A stretch of DNA of 64,000 nt from Xylogone sp. PMI_703 (GCA_021399445.1 JAJTUQ010000003.1:5952001-6016000), one strand, 5' to 3'; shown: positions 45,418 to 57,710, numbered from the stretch's first letter. Notes: generated by a model from the letters alone, not told the origin. Program-made: numbers and translations.

Positions 45418-46523
45418 ATGAATCCACATGCTTTGGACGGAGTGAAAACTGATAGGCTTTGCAGGCCCCTCTTGAGCAGTTTATACTCTTTGGTCAAATT
45501 GACCTTCCCTTATCCAAGTCTAACAGGTTCTAATATCCTGCCAATAGGCGATAGTTTAACTGAGCAATCGTATTCGCAATTGAGGGGTTTTGCTTTCGGA
45601 GCAGAACTTCAAGCTGGTATACTACCCCTCTTCTCTACTTTAATATTTTTATCTGTGCATTCCCATGCTTACAACTATCTAACGCTGATTCGCTGACTAC
45701 GATATAAAGCATATGCCAGGAGATTAGACGTAATAAACAGGGGCTTCTCAGGATATACTACCAAAAATGCGCTGGAAGTGATATCCAAAGCGCTCCCAAC
45801 CCCGGAGCAAGCATCTGTGCGGTTTCTGGTAGGTTCTACTTGTTTACTGTCATCTAAAAACTAACCCCGCCTCTTAAGACGATCTGGTTCGGTGCGAACG
45901 ATGCAAACAAGAACGAATCGTCGGACCCGTATCAGTATATCCCAATCGATCAGTACAAGAGAAATCTAATCGAACTCATCAATCATCCATCAGTAAAGGC
46001 TCTTTCACCAAATATTATTCTTCTCACGCCGCCACCAGTTGAGGAAACAGTCCTTGATGAAACCCGGGACCAACTGGGAGGTTATACAGGCGTAGTTAGG
46101 CAGGCCAAGGATGCTGCTGAGTATGCCGAGGTAGTAAAACAAGTAGGGAGAGAAACTGGTGTACCCGTTGTTGACGTTTGGTCTGCTTTCATGGAAAGAT
46201 CAGGGTGGAAGGCAGGGAGTGAGGAGGCCTTACCTGGGTCAGCAGTGTTAGGGAAGGATAAAGTATTAGCAGAGCTACTACATGATGGTGGGTACCAGTC
46301 TTCCTTCTTTGAATAATACGATGCTTTAATATATCTCCATTAACGACTATGAATAGGATTGCATTTAGGACCCGAGGGGTATAAAATTGTCTTTGATGAA
46401 TTGACCAAACTTATTAAAGAAAAATGGCCTGCATTTCCTCCTTACAAGATGCCGTACGTCAATAAAGTTGCTTGGGAGTTAGAACGGGGTGACCAATTTT
46501 GGGACGTCAATAACGATGCGTGA
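45418..46523 (+). pseudogene. IAH1-like GDSL esterase with frameshift
   Basis: Exons 45418-45616, 45710-45828, 45879-46288 and 46357-46523 cover a complete isoamyl-acetate-hydrolase-like SGNH esterase. Block I is NILPIGDSLTEQSYSQ (Ser nucleophile), then YARRLDVINRGFSGYTT (Gly, block II), TIWFGANDANKN (Asn, block III) and, in the last exon, HLGPEGYKIVF (block V His). In exon 3 the frame breaks at the AAAA run 46260-46263: before it the frame reads GSAVLGKD; the expected VLAELLHDG follows one base out of register. Unshifted, translation stops shortly after, losing the catalytic His. Exon 3 is 410 nt where 409 is required. This is either a one-base insertion (pseudogene) or an assembly error in a homopolymer. 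No signal peptide. Confidence 0.7.
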
Positions 46524-47376
46524 TTGTGATGCATTGGTAAGAAAGTGTATATAAAGTCATATACGTAGCATATTACTTCAAACAATGGGGATAATAAATA
46601 AACACGGTGTCTAGAGATAAAGAGCGCTGGATGAGAAGTCCTTGGTCACTGTATACCCAGAATGCACTGGCAAAAGGTACAGTAATTACAGGTGGCATAA
46701 CAACATTTCCCCTTCGAATTTGTTGCATGGTTTCCATATGTGTAGAACCGTAAAGTAACTTCTTCCAGCTATTCTCGGTTCCCATGACCAAGTTCCCGCA
46801 AGGCAGTCCTATTCCCGGCTTATGATACAGCGCATCTCAGATGCTGATCATAACGGCGGCCTCTCAAATAACAGAGCATAGTCGCTGAATAATTCCCATT
46901 AGCAGGAGCTATAAGTCTTGGAAACATTGCGACATGTTGAAATATGGTGTGAAAATTCATAAACTTGATGTCATTGCATAAACCGGAGGCATGGAACCTG
47001 GACAGGTAGCTCTATATCACAACATAGAAAAGCCACACAACGTAAGTATTTTACTTAAGACATATTCAAAACACTGAAGTATTAGGTAGACACAAATACA
47101 TCGAGGCCAGATCTTGTATTTTATTTGTCCTTTGGTAGAACTTGCGCTAACGCGAACTGGCACTAACCGGACTAAAACACAATGTAAGTTCAAACCAAAC
47201 AAATAATAACTCTAACCAGTCCATTCGAGTACACAATGTATTTAATAGACCCTACTAGTACTTTATCTTTCAATTCTTCTATATTTGTCACGTCCCCCAT
47301 TCCTGCGTTTGAGGATCACATCTACCACTGGCTCACTACATTTTCCGAGCACCTAACTACTTGATTTCTGTTAAAC
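46524..47376. other. Intergenic, no gene seen
   Basis: 0.85 kb AT-rich spacer. Short minus-strand frames at 46.6-46.8 and 47.0-47.2 kb have no features. Confidence 0.5.
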
Positions 47377-48438
47377 ATGGGAGTCATCCACAAGACAACT
47401 TGGGCACATGCCCCAAGGAATGAAAGTATCCTACAAAATAGCAATGCGACTTTGGGAGCCAGCAATACGGGTAATGGCACGGAAATAGTGGCCCACTATA
47501 ACAGCACAACAGAGAAACACCAATACCCTGCTAACAACCTTGCAACTTCTACTACTAGAAAAATACATCTTCAGGTTGAACATTTACCTGCTGATAAAGT
47601 CATACCATCTCATTCAAATCCACAACCAGGTTACAACTCAAATATCCCTCGGAATTTAGCAGGTGAGCAACGACAACATGGGGGCGTGGTTACTCCGCGA
47701 TCCAGCGAGATATCGGATATCCCAAAAGATGCTACAACGGTATTTTCATCAATCCAGAACATGGGCATTGACACCCAGACTAGCGACAAGACAGAACTGG
47801 AGCATATTTCAGCTGGTGATTTCAAAAGCAATCATGAATTCCAAGGCGGAAATCAACAGGGGAAACCTGACATTGATGGCATCATCTCAACTATACTTGG
47901 GCCAGAACCCCTAATTCGAAGACAAGAGTGGAGCCCCGAATTCCAAGAAGTTGATATGCTTGGCTTCGAGAATCATGATAAGGGAAAAACGCACGATATG
48001 CCTTCCTCTATCGATCACCCAACCGCGACGATCGCAAAGAGAGGAGTTGCAGACACTATTGGCAACATAATCGCCCTAGGACTTTTAGCCATTTTCGTCC
48101 TTGCGATCTTATGGGCGTTCGTAGATGGATGTATACGTTGCTTGAAAAAAAAGAGAAAAGAAAGATTACAGAGAAAGTCGCAATCGCAAACCTCTACGAG
48201 GCTCAGTTATAATCTAGCTCCACTACAAACAATTGTTACAACCTCCGCAACTTCTACAACCGATCCTATTCATTTCATGCATACTTCATCTCCTTCCTCG
48301 TCCTCCAGACTTCCTCCCTGGTCTAGCTTGAACAATTCGGCATCCACACCGACTAATACATCGACTGAAATTCCCAAACCGGTAACTCCGCCTCCACTAT
48401 ATAGCTCGAGGCTCGGCACCGTCCCAAATCCTCTCTAG
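47377..48438 (+). CDS. Single-pass membrane protein, low-complexity
   Basis: Single exon, 353 residues. The first 220 residues are polar, rich in Asn, Thr, Ser and Gln with several N-glycosylation sequons (for example NESI, NATL, NGTE and NSTT), and lack a clear signal peptide. A single transmembrane helix follows (GNIIALGLLAIFVLAILWAF, about residues 228-248), then a strongly basic, Cys-containing stop-transfer stretch (CLKKKRKERLQRK) and a Ser/Thr/Pro-rich tail. This topology resembles fungal cell-surface sensor-like or mucin-like proteins, but no conserved domain is recognised. The ORF is long and intact with normal codon use for this window. Function unknown. Confidence 0.65.
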   Translation: MGVIHKTTWAHAPRNESILQNSNATLGASNTGNGTEIVAHYNSTTEKHQYPANNLATSTTRKIHLQVEHLPADKVIPSHSNPQPGYNSNIPRNLAGEQRQHGGVVTPRSSEISDIPKDATTVFSSIQNMGIDTQTSDKTELEHISAGDFKSNHEFQGGNQQGKPDIDGIISTILGPEPLIRRQEWSPEFQEVDMLGFENHDKGKTHDMPSSIDHPTATIAKRGVADTIGNIIALGLLAIFVLAILWAFVDGCIRCLKKKRKERLQRKSQSQTSTRLSYNLAPLQTIVTTSATSTTDPIHFMHTSSPSSSSRLPPWSSLNNSASTPTNTSTEIPKPVTPPPLYSSRLGTVPNPL

Positions 48439-49752
48439 CTATAGGATCAGATAAGAAAGTTTGGGATCTCTACTGCTGGTAGCCGTATCAAGCTGTGGAG
48501 AAGGCAATGCCCACTCACTCTCTGTGATATGAGGCCCCGAGTTCTATATATCATATGTAAGCGCTACTTGACTTATTTAATGATGACATCTAATTATCAG
48601 TAGGTTTATTTCAAAGAAGTGTCAGATATAGAAGCGATCACACTTCCTCTCGCTCTTCGTCACAGTAGATATGCAGATATGAGAATTTTGGAGGAGCGTC
48701 TATTCCCCGTGTCTTGTGGATTTAATAGGAAAGGAATCAAAATTCGTTGCATAAACACGAGCTCTTTATTAGGGGCTCTAGTCGTGTAAATTAAAGTAGT
48801 TGGGTCTTGGAAAGGAGCAGGATATCCGGTATTCTTAAGTATTTCTATAGTATCAATACGCATCTTTAGGCTAGAATTGTCTATATCTCAGTCTGAGCAG
48901 TACCATGAGCTAGCCTTTGAGCTTCCCCATAGCGTAACAAATCCCGCATGCCAGCACACGTGTAATGGGGTTTTCTCCCTGTCTCGTCTTCCCTTTTGCC
49001 AAACCAGGTAACATAGTGCAAACGTCGCAGATTGCCAAACTAAGCTTACTATTAAGGCTATCATGGATTACAGAAATAAAGGATATTCATTGGTCGGGCT
49101 GTACAAATTTTCTGGGGTACTTGCATATGGCTGCTAGGGTCTGTTCCATAAAAATGACTAGTCTATTAAGTAAGCTCCGCGTTGCTTGAAGTCAAGGGTA
49201 CCAGAGACCAGTTCTGGTAAGTCAAAATTAAAACTTAATTTCTTAATCAAATTTAGTAAAAGGTGTCACAATATGATTATAGTATTAGTAATTATTAGCG
49301 GAACAAAGTGGACGTTTGTGGCCAAAGATAAGTCGTCGGCGTTAACGTGCTGGCCGCTAGGCCGTATTGGTGCAGGTGTTCGACGCTCAAGCTGGTTGAT
49401 AATACTCCGTAGCATCGGTGGAGGTAATATTGAATATGGGCCTGAGATTAGTAAAGAAATCAGGAAGCAGTTTACCTTCATCGTTCTTCATTATTCGATA
49501 TCGGAGATAAGTTCACCGTTTGCAGCTCAACAGTAATGTTCAATCCTAGCAAAGGACGGAGGAAGGGGCGGTTGCGCCTTCGAAGCGTGCTACCAAACAA
49601 GCAGCTTTCGATCCGGGAACCGCAATGCTAGAACAAGATAAAAAGGTCGCCATGATCCTTCCAGTATGTGTATATCATCCAAATAGACTACCTCCAGCTT
49701 CTTCTCTATCGCTGCAAATACAATCTCCAGTCTCTATACATATCTAACCAAG
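48439..49752. other. Intergenic, no gene seen
   Basis: 1.3 kb with only short frames, the longest being 116 codons at 49186-49536 without family features. Confidence 0.45.
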
Positions 49753-50857
49753 ATGGGTATCGACTTCACAGTTTTCAAGGGCTCTAAGAGCGGCGAAATT
49801 GTCGAGGCTAAAGGCCACCGAGAAGTTGGCCCCTCAGAAGCGTTGGTTGAAATCACTCACAGTGGTGTTTGCGGTACAGATGAACACTTTCGACACTATG
49901 ATCAAGGATTAGGCCACGAGGGTGTTGGAGTTATCAAAGAGTTGGGATCCGATGCGGCACGCATATCTGATTTCAAAATTGGAGACCGTGTAGGATTTGG
50001 ATGGATGCACTATTATTGTCTGCACTGTGTGCCTTGTCTATCTGGTAAGGCCCACCGCTCAAAGTATCCCGAACAAATATGCTAACCCCTTTTCAAGGGG
50101 ACCATTATAATTGTGAACAAAGGAAAACCTTTGGTACTGCAAATTGGGATCAGGGTTCCTTTTCCAATGGGGTTGCATGGGACGTTTCTGCTCTAATTAA
50201 AATCCCCGATGAGATTGCTTCTGAGCATGCAGGACCTTTGATGTGCGGCGGTGCTACAGTATGGGGCCCTCTCTTTGAACAAGGTTTCCGCCCAGGCGAT
50301 CGCATCGGGGTGGTGGGCGTTGGAGGCCTCGGCCATCTTGCTATTCAATTTGGGTCTAAAATGGGTCATGATATAGTTGTTTTCTCCGGGACTGAAGCCA
50401 AACGCGAAGAAGCGCTCAACTTTGGAGCAAGTGAGTTTTACACGACAAAGGGCATTACAAAGTTTGAGGGCATCAAGCCAGTGAACCACTTATTGATCAC
50501 TGGAAGTGTTCTCCCTGACTTAAATACGTGGGTGTCCCCGTCTCTAGTTTCAAGTACATTTTGCTGACCATTAGAAGGTATTTGGATATTTTGGCTCCTT
50601 CAGCAAAGATTTTCCCCTTGACGATTAGTATGGAACCATATCCGGTGCCAGTGCTGGGTTTGATAGGAAAGACTCTCAGCATAGTCGGCTCTGCTGGTGC
50701 CAAAGTGCAGTCAACTATCGCAATGCTAAGATTTGCTACTCGACACGATATCAAGCCCCAAATCGAGAAGTTCCCCATGACCCAGAAGGGAGTAACGGAG
50801 GCTATGGAGAAGTTAAACAAAGGGGAAATGAGATATCGTGGCGTACTTGAAGTATAA
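49753..50857 (+). CDS. Zinc-dependent alcohol dehydrogenase, MDR family
   Basis: Three exons, 49753-50044, 50098-50527 and 50575-50857 (introns 53 and 47 nt), give 334 residues with consistent phases. The catalytic zinc region reads HSGVCGTDEHFRHYDQGLGHEGVGVI, with Cys, His and Glu ligands. The structural zinc lobe is CLHCVPCLSG then GDHYNC, four cysteines split by intron 1. The cofactor site is IGVVGVGGLGHLAIQFGSKMG. The C-terminal half (ILAPSAKIFPLTISM, KTLSIVGSAGAK) closes the fold. The layout is that of cinnamyl-alcohol/NADP-dependent alcohol dehydrogenases acting on medium or aromatic aldehydes. The substrate loop between the catalytic Cys and His is short. Cytosolic; no lesion seen. Confidence 0.9.
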
Positions 50858-51561
50858 ACAGAGGCAGATCACCTCAAGTAGGTGTTACTGCTCCTATATA
50901 GTGAACCTAGTGTGGAAATATACTTGTTACTTTTCTAATACTTTGAGCCTTAATGACGTCATAAAGTGAAAAGATAAGAGTCATGTGGATTTACACCGAG
51001 CACTTGTAGCCGAACTAGGTCGTCGCTGATAGTAGTTTTGTGAAAGAGTATATAAATATTTTTAAGAGAGAAGATGTCACATACGACCATAGACTGAGGA
51101 AAACTGGGCATCCCGTCCGCTCTGCCATACATAAGCCTCAGATCGGAGGTCTAGTAGTTGGGTCGGTGACGACCAGCGAATCCCCTCTGTTGTATGTTAT
51201 TTTTTTCTCCTTTTTTTTTAATACTTTGGCTCCTTACCATTACACGAAATATCCTCTTTTTGCATTAATCGAACACAAGTTACGATCAGGAGCGAGTGAT
51301 CAAAAGAAATTTTAGCTTATCTTCAAAACAGGTGTGACAGGTGTGATTGGTATCCCCGCGGCCGTTGCATCCGCTTCCCGCGAATGCGCGTTCAATACAT
51401 CGCAGTGGCAACCTTCAGTGCTAGCTTCATACTATCACCCAAAAAATGATCGTCGATCTGAACTCAACTTGAATTAAAATACTTTTAAGTCTCCAAAATT
51501 ACAAGAAAAATTGGTAACAATACGTCAAAGTCCTCCATTGTCAAGTTTACCATCGGAATCT
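50858..51561. other. Intergenic between convergent genes
   Basis: Convergent 3' regions of the alcohol dehydrogenase and the aldo-keto reductase; no gene seen. Confidence 0.5.
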
Positions 51562-52630
51562 CTATTTCAGAGGAACGGTATCAGCAAAAAGCGTCCGACT
51601 CCATCCAGGAGGATATCTATCTCCATGAAGTTCCACTTTCTCAATCGACTTTCTTATATCTTGAGACTCCTCGTCGCTCAACCGAACATTCAATGCGCCC
51701 ATATTCTCATCGTAGTACTTGGTGCTTTTCGTTCCTGGAATAGGGATCACCATATCCCACTGTTTAAGCAGCCAGGCAAGGACTAACTGGCCAGCGGTAC
51801 ACCCCTTTCGAGCAGCCATATTCTGCAGATCATCGACAAGTTGTAAATTTTTGGGGAAGTTCTCAGGCGAGAATCGAGGCATGGTTAATCGGAAGTCTCC
51901 CTCCTCGAAGTCATCGCGACTCTTGTATCGCCCAGTAAGGAATCCACGACCGAGAGGCGAATAAGCAACAACAGCAACACCGAGCTCTTTGCAGGTGTTT
52001 AACAGGTTTGTTTCTGAAAGTTCGATCTCCAATGCAAATGGACTGTACTCCATTTGGACGGCCGCGATTGGGTGAACCGCATGAGCACGTCTTAAAGTGG
52101 TTGCAGATACTTCTGAGAGTCCAAGGTACCTGATTTTGCCTTCCCTATAACAGTCTAAGTCAGCCTCACGCTACGACCATTGCTATTCATGTTTAAGCTT
52201 ACTTCTTAAGCTGGGCCATCGCACCCACAGTCAGTTCAATTGGAGTCTCAGGATCAACGCGATGAACATAGTAGAGGTCGATGTAATCGGTCCGCAGCCG
52301 TGCCAAACTCTTTTCGCAGGATTCTTTAACAAACGCCGGATCTGTCCTGGCACGGCCGCCTCCTAAGTTTCCAAACTTTGTTGCGAGAATAATATCTTTC
52401 CTTTTCTCCGGATTTCGCTCGAACCATTTGCCAATCAGATCCTCGTTATCGCCGTAGATGTTAGCTGAGTCCCAGAATCGTTCGCCCGTGTTGTAAAGGT
52501 GATCCAAGACTTTGAAACGCTCTTCATCGTTTTCTGTGGCACCATAAAAAGCACTGAGGCCCATCAAGCCAAATCCGATGGCAGTGACTTCAGGGCCATT
52601 TGCTCCCAGGCGTCTAGTTGGGAATGGCAT
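51562..52630 (-). CDS. Aldo-keto reductase, AKR13/pyridoxal reductase-like
   Basis: Minus strand exons 52203-52630 and 51562-52144 (58 nt intron) give 336 residues. The start is [21 protein letters not shown]. Catalytic tetrad regions are visible: [19 protein letters not shown] (Asp and Tyr), [12 protein letters not shown] (Lys) and [15 protein letters not shown] (His). After the intron come [38 protein letters not shown] and the NADPH-binding [19 protein letters not shown]. This is a full-length member of the AKR13-type group that reduces aldehydes and pyridoxal-like carbonyls. Unlike the AKR7-like copy at 38 kb it has no lesions, and the two belong to different subfamilies, so they are not a local duplication. 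Confidence 0.93.
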
Positions 52631-53929
52631 TCTGACGAAGTGTTTTTCTCCCGAGGTATCGTTGCTTTGGTTGACTTATACACGAGTTTTCCAAACAAGC
52701 CTTTTCTCCAGTACAGTCCAAGCCAATATATATCGGCGTTAATATTGGAAGAAGTGATTGCCGACGTGACAATAAATTGTACGTTCAAGAATGTTCTCTT
52801 GACCACAGGATGGACAGCAGCTGATTGGCTCACGGCTATAGATGCTCTGATGCTCGGTTGTCGTTTTACGTCATCGGTGTATTAGTAATCGATCCACAGA
52901 AACGATGGCCAATGGAATTGCTTTCCGTAAATCCGACTCGGGATAGAAACTAGCCGTTATGGTTATTAATGGCCTAAGAGATAATTCTCTACAATTAACG
53001 CCGCGAGAGTAACCCGACAGGCAATATCCGATCAATAGCTCTTCATATATTACAACTAGAAAACCCCTAGGGTCAAATTGATATGTTGAAGTTCAACTGA
53101 GTTACGATTAATTTCTTTCAAACTCAAAGCTCCGACCTCCTTTCAACGCCATGCATAGCTCATGGGAAACCTATTCCTCGAAGCAGCACAGAGTCAGGAG
53201 GAACATTTTACGTCAGTTGCAGTCTTAGCTCCGGTTTAGAGCTGTACCATAAACACGCCCTGTTTTCCGACAGAGGCCCATTTCGGCCGCTACAATGCGG
53301 AATATATACTGTATAAAGAGAGCATATAGGTATTTTGAACTTTTGTATAGATTTGACGAAGTATGCTATAGTTTTCTGCGTGTTGAGACATCTTATATAT
53401 CACTACCGGGGTTTGCTCTCTCTTAGCTACAATCATATTGTAGCTCTTACCTGTCACACATAACTTACCAGTTATATCATATATAATTGTCAAGGATTAT
53501 TTGTCAAATAAACAATCAATGCGACGTTCTGTTATGAAGTTCACTTCTCACACTGCTTCATTTGCTGATCTAAGCCTACCCCGCACCGCGCCTAGATAAC
53601 GTCTCTTATCCGGAAGCTATGCTCAAACTGGAATACGAGGTATTCACTACCAAACATCTCGAGGACATGGATTGCCTTCTTTGCGAGCGATTGGAGGGAA
53701 CCCGGCATGTGTTGATCCAAGGTATATTGTGAAGGATGCTAATTAGTGGCCTTCATCCAATCTAGAAAGACAAGGTGAGTGGTTCAGTCCGAACGTGCCG
53801 ACTCAATAAGATCTTCCATGCATGGTCTTAATGCAACTAGTGCACTGCTATCAGAAATCAGACAATTTTTTGGTCTAATCTTTCGATTGGAAACAGACTC
53901 TATTTGACCATATATCATCACTTGCAAGT
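52631..53929. other. Intergenic, divergent promoter region
   Basis: 1.3 kb between the aldo-keto reductase (minus) and a Zn2Cys6 factor (plus). AGCCAATATATAT near 52719-52731 combines a CCAAT-like and a TATA-like word and lies close upstream of the reductase start. No gene seen. Confidence 0.4.
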
Positions 53930-55548
53930 ATGGTGCCAACATGGGCAAAATTAAAACCCAGGAAAAATCGTTCGACTACAGGATGTCTCTGTTGTCGGCT
54001 GCGGCGGAAGAAGTGCGATGAACATCGCCCGAGCTGTTTGGGATGTCAGAGAAACAACTTGCTCTGTTCTTGGCCTCAATCAAATCCTCGACATGGCAAC
54101 TGTAGTGAAGGAGAGAGCACCCGCAGTTCATCTAATTTCGGCTGGAGACATAGGCTGCAGAGAGGCGTCCCAACTACCCTAAGGGATGCAGGTAATGAGG
54201 GAGAGGATGATGCAACCCAGAAAGCGGACATACACCCAAATGGATCTGTGGATGCAGACACTACCTCGTCATCGACACCATCATCAACGCTTCAAGCTCA
54301 TTTACCACTACCTCCTTTACCACTTCTCGACGATAGAGATGAATACTCGGAAGCTTTACTAGGCCATTTTATAGCCGAAACAGCGCATAAGGTGATAGCA
54401 CTTCCAATAAAACAACAAGATAACCCTCTCCTTACCACTGTCTTGCCTTGGGCCTTATCCCGCCCTACCATTTTACATGCTATCAAAGCCTTAAGTGGCA
54501 GCCACCTGAGCTATCGAACTCAGAATGCGTCCCTAAAACAAGCTACACTTCGATCATATACGGCAGCGACTCGAAGTGTTAAATTTGCTCTAACAAGCTG
54601 GAATCCTGCTGATGCTGAAACTACGATTCAGCTTCTCGCTGCTTGCGTCCTGCTCTCACAATATGAAGTACGCTGCTCTTTCTCCACATGCTTGCACTTG
54701 AAAGTATCTGAAAATAACTGACTGTGTTCGAAAAGGCTTTATCCGGGAATGAAGATGTTACCGGATATTTGCACCTAAGGGCATGTCGTGAATTCGTGGC
54801 GACGTGTATCTCTACGGGAGTTTCAGACACCCACGTAGACATATTTGGTTTCTTTCTTGAATATTACACGTACCTAGTTATTGTCGGGAATATCACCAGC
54901 ACTACCTACCAACGACGGAAACTCTTAACTTCAGACTGGTTTATCAGATCGCTAAGTCATCTCCAGACGTATAAGAGCTTTGGAGTTATGGTTGGTTGTT
55001 CATCTGATATTTTTGAGATTATATTGGCAATTTGGGGACTAGAGGATGATGCCCAATCAGAAGCGCAACGGGTGGAGATCTTTGAGGACTTGGAGTGCAG
55101 ACTCCTGCACTGGGTTCCACCAATTGACGATGAGCTAGTTATTAAGGGCACAACGCCAATGGCCATTGTGTATCAGCAAGCTGCACTACTCCTACTATAT
55201 TCTCGTGAATTAACTATCAAGGAGACCGTCCTTAACCAGTACGAGGAGTGGAAAGAGAAAACCAACAGAGTCGTCCGTCGACTATTTCACTTGGTGATGA
55301 CTTCCGCACAATCTCCGTTTGCAACAACGGCATTGTGGCCCTTAATGGTTCTGAGCTGCTTTTTGAAGTCGCCTTCAGATCAACTAGATGTTTGGAGTGC
55401 GATTAAAGGATCGGGATATGATATGGCGATCACAGACCGAGCACTAGGCATTTTTGAAGAGTTGTGGAAGAGTGATAAATCAACTCACCTCGATTGTATA
55501 GATAATCTCGATACTCTTGTTGAAACCAAGGGATTTTGTATGAGCTGA
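53930..55548 (+). CDS. Zn2Cys6 transcription factor
   Basis: Exons 53930-54667 and 54736-55548 (68 nt intron, phase 0) give 516 residues. The zinc cluster is near the N-terminus: CLCCRLRRKKCDEHRPSC followed by LGCQRNNLLC, with spacing C-x2-C-x6-C-x6-C-x2-C-x6-C, preceded by a basic stretch. A low-complexity Ser/Thr/Pro linker is followed by a helical region (LLGHFIAETAHKVIALP, LHAIKALSGSHLSYR, LLAACVLLSQYE) of the Fungal_trans_2 type. Its 3' end is only 170 bp from the convergent RidA-amine oxidase gene, and glutamate decarboxylase follows. Pathway-specific regulators often lie next to their targets in fungi, so control of the amine oxidase/GAD pair is a reasonable inference. Confidence 0.9.
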
Positions 55549-55718
55549 TTTTCGAATCATATTACTTCTAATTTAACACGCAACCCTAATGGCATATTAT
55601 TTTACAAGGCAATAGTAGAGGTGAAGCTCTCGGAGAACTATGACTATACACGTAAACTTGCAATTCTCTTGATACTACCTAGTTGAGGATTATCCTACTA
55701 TCATAGAGAGAATGCTTC

Positions 55719-57710
55719 TTACAGCTTCGGCGAAGATAATACTTGAATAACTTCCTCCGCTGCACGAGATCCAGCTCGCAACGCGCCCTCCAAATAACCC
55801 TTCCACTCTCGTGCTGTCTCTCCGCCAGCAAAATGTAAGGTATGAAAAGGTTCCCTCAATGCTTCACCACCTACAGCAAGCTCACCAGGACCAGCAGCGG
55901 AAGTCGGTGCTCCTTCGATCCATGGCTCTTTTGTCCACTCCTTGTAGTTGATCTCGAGAGGCTGGAGAGCAAGGTGGCTATGCTGCGCTCCAACGAGTTT
56001 GGCAAGGTGGTTCAAAATTGCTTCTTCTCTCTTTAAACTATCTTGTTCATGCCACCCTTTTGCGATGTCGCCTGCGATGAAGAGCGCAAGGGAGTATTGT
56101 TCTGTGGCCTTGTCTGACGTTTCCCAAGAGAAGCATATCGGCCCCACGCAACTGGTAAAGTTACCCACGAGACCAATCTCACGCCACCAAGGCTTCGAAT
56201 ATGTAACTACCACTTTGGCATACACGCCTGGCATGGTGCGACTTACATAGGTTCGCTTGGCCGGGGGAAGTGGTGGATTGAACTGGATCTTCTGGTATAC
56301 GTTGGTTGGGACTGCGATAATAGCGCGTTTGGAGGTAAAGGTCAGTCCATTAACAGTTGTCACGGTGCATACTCCTCCATATTGCTGAATGGTATCCACA
56401 GGGCTGTTGAGATAAACTGATCCAAGGGCTATTTCACTTGCAAGTCCGTCTGCAATTGCAGAGGTACCTATACACAATGTCACATCAGCTACCAAGCTTA
56501 TGATCACGACAGAGCATCCATCTCTTACCTTTCTTAACTTTCAGAGACTGTGCACCATGCTCACCTTCTGATGCGAGGCTTATATATCCTCCCCCAGATT
56601 TGATGTAGTCCAAAATATAGTGCAATCCACACTCGTGAGCCTCCCGTCCGACGAGTGCCCTGATAAAGAGACGCAGAAAGTCTCTCGCGGAATCATTATA
56701 TGAAGACTTTGCCAGCCACTCCTCTACAGTCATATCTTCTCCTGCAGAAAACGACTTCGTATTGTTGATGTCAATGACAGCACATTTGGTTTCGATGTCT
56801 TCAATTAACTTCATGATAGCTTCTGAGGATACTACCCCCGGTTTCTGTAGGTTCCAGCATTAAGATTAGCTTAATTGCAACATGTACTAAAAGCCAGAAA
56901 GATACGCACATCAGGTAATGACCCATTTGGGATTCGCATTATGATTCCACTGGCAACTTCAAATACCGTGTCACCTTCCGTATACTGCTCTGCTAGCTCT
57001 AATCCATAACGTTGGGTTAACCCATATATTTTGGGTTGGGTATCCTTATTAATCCAAGTAGCACCGAGTTCAACCGTTCCCGGTCCACTTGAGAGGCTGA
57101 TGGAGTGGCTGCGTCCTCCAATTCTGCCATTGGCCTCTAGTAACACTGTGCGCAGACCAGCAGCATGCACATCTCGGGCAGCTTGTAAACCACTAAATCC
57201 ACCGCCAATAACGACAACATCTGTCTCAACCGGAGGTAGCTGACGAAATATTGTCTGTGAACCGGCAGGAAAGTGTTGGACACCTTTTACTGCCGCTACA
57301 GCTTCTACTTCAAATTTTGCGTTGGGAAAGGCGAGAGCCGTTACAGGTACCAGCGTCGTCAAGGGTCGAAATTGGACGCCATGTATATCAGTCAAGAATC
57401 CAATACAAGGACCGAGGAGCCTCTCAGCTTCGGTGATGGACCAGTCAACGAAATAGAAGGTCAATTTTACCACATCTCGCACCTGTGCTCCGGATGCTTG
57501 CAATACTTTCTCGAGATTCTCAAAAGCTAATTTGACCTGATCGATGGTGGCCTCAGGGAAGTTGCCGTCCTTGTCGCAGCCTATTTGCCCGGATGTGAAA
57601 ACCAGGCGCTCATTGCCACTGATAGAAACTCCGTGAGAGTAGAACTGAGGATCTTGAACCGCAGGAGAGTCAGAGAAGACTGTTCCATTTTTGATTGTGT
57701 GTCGAGTCAT
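55719..57710 (-). CDS. RidA-like domain fused to flavin amine oxidase
   Basis: Three exons on the minus strand, 56910-57710, 56529-56844 and 55719-56467, give 621 residues in consistent phase. Residues 1 to about 140 are a RidA/YjgF fold: LVFTSGQIGCDKDGNFPEAT, QVKLAFENLEKVLQASGAQV, VVKLTFYFVDW and TALAFPNAKFEVEAVAAV. The canonical active-site Arg (ARxxVxVxxLP) appears to be replaced, since the aligned segment reads RPLTTLVPVTAL. From about 160 on it is a monoamine oxidase-type flavoprotein: DVVVIGGGFSGLQAARDV, LLEANGRIGGRSHS, VELGATWI, and at the end HFAGGETAREWKGYLEGAL. The oxidase makes imines and H2O2 from amines; RidA proteins hydrolyse reactive imines/enamines, so the fusion would channel an unstable product. 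It shares a promoter region with GAD. Confidence 0.92.

Noticed and set aside
45401..45530. Mini first exon (ATG then GTAAGA) spliced to the GDSL esterase
   Set aside because: Joining at the AACAG acceptor gives the wrong phase and an early stop; the open frame from 45418 fits directly.
49186..49536. 116-codon plus-strand frame with a hydrophobic segment
   Set aside because: Isolated, no recognisable motif, and composition like the surrounding spacer.
38235..52630. Local duplication of aldo-keto reductases
   Set aside because: The copy near 38 kb is AKR7-like and the one near 52 kb AKR13-like; motifs and intron positions differ.
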